From an uncultured Granulosicoccaceae bacterium (lineage in GTDB: Bacteria > Pseudomonadota > Gammaproteobacteria > CALCKW01): a stretch of 8,162 nucleotides of DNA. Shown here one piece after another: positions 6,442 to 8,162 of this stretch. The notes under the pieces were generated by a model. It was not told the origin of the DNA. It searched no databases and was given only the letters and a program-made list of their open reading frames with translations. A program made the position numbers and the translations under genes. The first letter of the stretch is position 1, and each line of letters starts with the position of its first letter. Location of the stretch: contig CALDHJ010000585.1 in assembly GCA_937941555.1 (NCBI GenBank), forward strand, positions 1 to 8,162, written 5' to 3'.

Positions 6442-7629
6442 ATGGATTTCAGTTTCAGCGCTGAAGAGCGCGCCTTCGAGGCCGAGGCCGAAGCCTTTCT
6501 TGCGGAGAAGTTGCCCGCCGACATCGCCGCCCGCGTCCACCGCGGTGAGAGTATCGGCAAAGAAGACACCGAGCGCTGGCAGGCCATCCTCAATGATCAG
6601 GGCTGGCTCGCGGTCACCTGGCCTGTCGAGTACGGCGGCACCGGGTGGGACCCGGTCCAGCAGTATCTCTACGATGCCGCCGCCTGGCGCGCCGGCGCGC
6701 CGCGCACCGTGCCTTTCGGCTTGAGCATGCTCGGGCCGGTGTTGATCGCGTTTGGCACCGACGAGCAGAAAGCCCACTACCTGCCGCGCATCCTCAACGG
6801 CGACGACTGGTGGTGTCAGGGCTATTCGGAGCCTGGCGCGGGCTCAGACCTCGCAAGCTTGCGCACACGCGCCGACCGCGACGGCGATGACTACATCATC
6901 AACGGCCAGAAAACCTGGACCACACTCGGCCAGTACGCCAACAAGATCTTCTGCCTCGTGCGCACCAGCAACGATGGCAAGCCGCAGGAGGGCATCAGTT
7001 TCGTACTGGTCGACATCGATACACCCGGGATCGAGATGCGCCCGATCAAACTGATCGAGGGTGGCCACGAAGTGAACGAAGTCTTCTTCACGGACGTCCG
7101 CGTCCCCGTCGCCAACCGCGTCGGCGAAGAGAACAAGGGCTGGACCATCGCCAAGTTTCTGCTCGGCCATGAACGCACCGGCATCGCTGGCGTCGGGCTG
7201 TCGCGCCACACCCTGAGCACCCTGAAAAATCTAGCCGCGAACACCCTGCGACGCGGCAAGCCGCTGATCGAAGACCCGCTCTTCGCCGCCCGCATCGCCG
7301 AAGTCGAAATCGACCTCGCGGCGATGATGATCACCAACCTGCGCATGCTCAGCCAGTCACAAGGCAGCCCTGGCCCCGAAGCCTCGATGCTCAAGATCAA
7401 GGGCACGGTGATTCACCAGACGCTGAACGACCTCGCTCGCCGTGCGCTCGGCCCGGCCGCGGCCCCCTTTCCGGCAGAAGCCATGGCCGGCAACCTCGCA
7501 CTCGTCGACGACACCCAGGCGCGCAACGCCGCGCGCTACTTCAACAACCGAAAACTCTCGATATTCGGCGGCTCCAACGAGATTCAGCGGAACATCCTGA
7601 CCAAAATGACCATGGGGGCGCGCCGATGA
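6442..7629 (+). CDS. Acyl-CoA dehydrogenase, large-subunit type (PimC-like)
   Basis: This FAD enzyme introduces the alpha-beta double bond into an acyl-CoA, passing electrons to electron-transfer flavoprotein. The ATG at 6442 has GGAGA 5 bases upstream and gives 395 residues, a standard length; an in-frame TTG at 6397 lacks such a site. The N-terminal helical domain (1-120) includes WPVEYGGTGWDP. The middle beta domain starts with QGYSEPGAGSDLASL (126-140) and NGQKTWTT (154-161), the family signature. The C-terminal helical domain ends with SIFGGSNEIQRNIL (373-386). The usual medium-chain catalytic Glu position (MCAD Glu376) is Gly377 here, while Glu244 in GHERTG falls where long-chain and isovaleryl-CoA dehydrogenases keep their base, so catalysis should rely on Glu244. 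Its last 4 bases overlap the next dehydrogenase gene. Such tandem pairs (PimC/PimD, mycobacterial ChsE1/ChsE2) are known or thought to form hetero-oligomers on unusual acyl-CoAs. Family certain, substrate unknown. Confidence 0.93.
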   Translation: MDFSFSAEERAFEAEAEAFLAEKLPADIAARVHRGESIGKEDTERWQAILNDQGWLAVTWPVEYGGTGWDPVQQYLYDAAAWRAGAPRTVPFGLSMLGPVLIAFGTDEQKAHYLPRILNGDDWWCQGYSEPGAGSDLASLRTRADRDGDDYIINGQKTWTTLGQYANKIFCLVRTSNDGKPQEGISFVLVDIDTPGIEMRPIKLIEGGHEVNEVFFTDVRVPVANRVGEENKGWTIAKFLLGHERTGIAGVGLSRHTLSTLKNLAANTLRRGKPLIEDPLFAARIAEVEIDLAAMMITNLRMLSQSQGSPGPEASMLKIKGTVIHQTLNDLARRALGPAAAPFPAEAMAGNLALVDDTQARNAARYFNNRKLSIFGGSNEIQRNILTKMTMGARR

Positions 7630-8162
7630 ACTTCGAACCGACAGAAGAGCGGCGCATGATCAGCGACGCACTGGACCGCCTGCTCGCCGAACACTGTGAC
7701 ATCGGCGCGCGCGATGCCGCCGCGTTCGAGGCGCCATACAGTAACCCGGCCGCGTGGCAGGCCTTGAGCGAGATGGGCGCCTTCGCCGCACTCGCAGACG
7801 AATCAGCCGGCGGTCTCGGCGGCGACGGTTTCGATATCGCTTGTGTGTTCGAGCGCCTGGGCCGCGCGTTGTGCAGTGAGCCGGTGCTGCCGCAACTCAT
7901 GGCCATCCGATTGCTCGCGGCAAGCGGCGCCGCCGAGCTCGAAGCCGCGATCAGCGGCGAGACGCGCTGCGCGCTCGCCTTCGACGAAGCCGACGCCTGG
8001 TTTGAACTTGAGCGCATCGACACCCGTGCCGAAGCGGCTGACGGTGGCTATCGACTCAATGGCCGCAAGAGCCTAGTCTACGGCGGCCCCGCCGCCACGG
8101 TGATGCTCGTCGCCGCCACACTCGACGGCACCCTCGCACTCTTTGCGGTGGCAAGCGATGGC
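7626..8162 (+). CDS. Second acyl-CoA dehydrogenase, small-subunit type (3' end outside window)
   Basis: An open frame starts at ATG 7626 inside the preceding stop (ATGA) and runs without interruption to the window end, giving 179 residues of a protein expected to be about 370-390. A GGGGG run about 7 bases upstream can serve as ribosome site. The sequence begins MNFEPTEERRMISDALDRLL, the usual N-terminal helix of acyl-CoA dehydrogenases, then shows ALADESAGGLGGDGFD (substrate-pocket loop), a GRALCSEPVLPQ helix, and GGYRLNGRKSLVYGGPAAT, the weakly conserved start of the beta domain. The signature motif after the first domain is degenerate compared with the upstream gene (ALAFDEADAWFE in place of a YSEPGAGSD-type sequence), as in PimD-like small subunits. 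It probably pairs with the product of the upstream gene. The C-terminal domain, where a catalytic residue might lie, is not visible. Confidence 0.9.
   Translation, partial: MNFEPTEERRMISDALDRLLAEHCDIGARDAAAFEAPYSNPAAWQALSEMGAFAALADESAGGLGGDGFDIACVFERLGRALCSEPVLPQLMAIRLLAASGAAELEAAISGETRCALAFDEADAWFELERIDTRAEAADGGYRLNGRKSLVYGGPAATVMLVAATLDGTLALFAVASDG

Noticed and set aside
5227..6777. 516-codon minus-strand open frame
   Set aside because: It lies antisense to the fused hydratase/dehydrogenase and next dehydrogenase, whose motifs are unmistakable. Long antisense frames are common in high-GC genes, and this one shows no known domain.

Overview
The window is high-GC chromosomal DNA. All proteins are of bacterial type. 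Transketolase, ribulose-phosphate epimerase and beta-oxidation genes of this kind, together with Shine-Dalgarno starts and 4-base stop/start overlaps, suggest a member of the Pseudomonadota. A gammaproteobacterium is my best guess, but nothing here fixes the taxon. No tRNA, rRNA, insertion sequence, phage gene or CRISPR array is visible.

Layout. (1) Bases 1-1416, plus strand: the 3' part of a transketolase gene overlaps a complete rpe gene by 4 bases. Together they form a pentose-phosphate pair. (2) Bases 1466-3891, minus strand, convergent with rpe: reading in transcription order, a 75-residue peptide gene with three copies of a Cys-containing decapeptide comes first. It is followed by a 374-residue predicted helical protein that I cannot name, then a 10-TM DMT/EamA transporter whose start overlaps the previous stop. 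A sigma70-like promoter and a strong GGAGG ribosome site precede the peptide gene. (3) Bases 3892-4311: a divergent intergenic region, AT-rich in its left half, carrying three direct repeats at an exact 21-base period and an inverted repeat. (4) Bases 4312-8162, plus strand: a fused enoyl-CoA hydratase/3-hydroxyacyl-CoA dehydrogenase, then two acyl-CoA dehydrogenase genes in tandem, the second cut by the window end.

The right-hand operon is a beta-oxidation module. The dehydrogenase pair would introduce the 2,3 double bond, and the fusion protein would hydrate the enoyl-CoA and oxidise the hydroxyacyl-CoA. The gene set recalls pimeloyl-CoA (pimFCD-like) degradation operons; the true substrate is unknown.

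The centre holds the most unusual content. A short peptide with an unadorned N-terminal segment and three near-identical G-x-G-[CS]-E-L-[FY]-G-C-Y blocks sits upstream of an unknown helical protein and an exporter-type membrane protein. This resembles a precursor peptide / maturation or partner protein / export layout. It is an inference: no recognised modification enzyme (radical SAM, LanM, YcaO, ATP-grasp) is encoded in the window.
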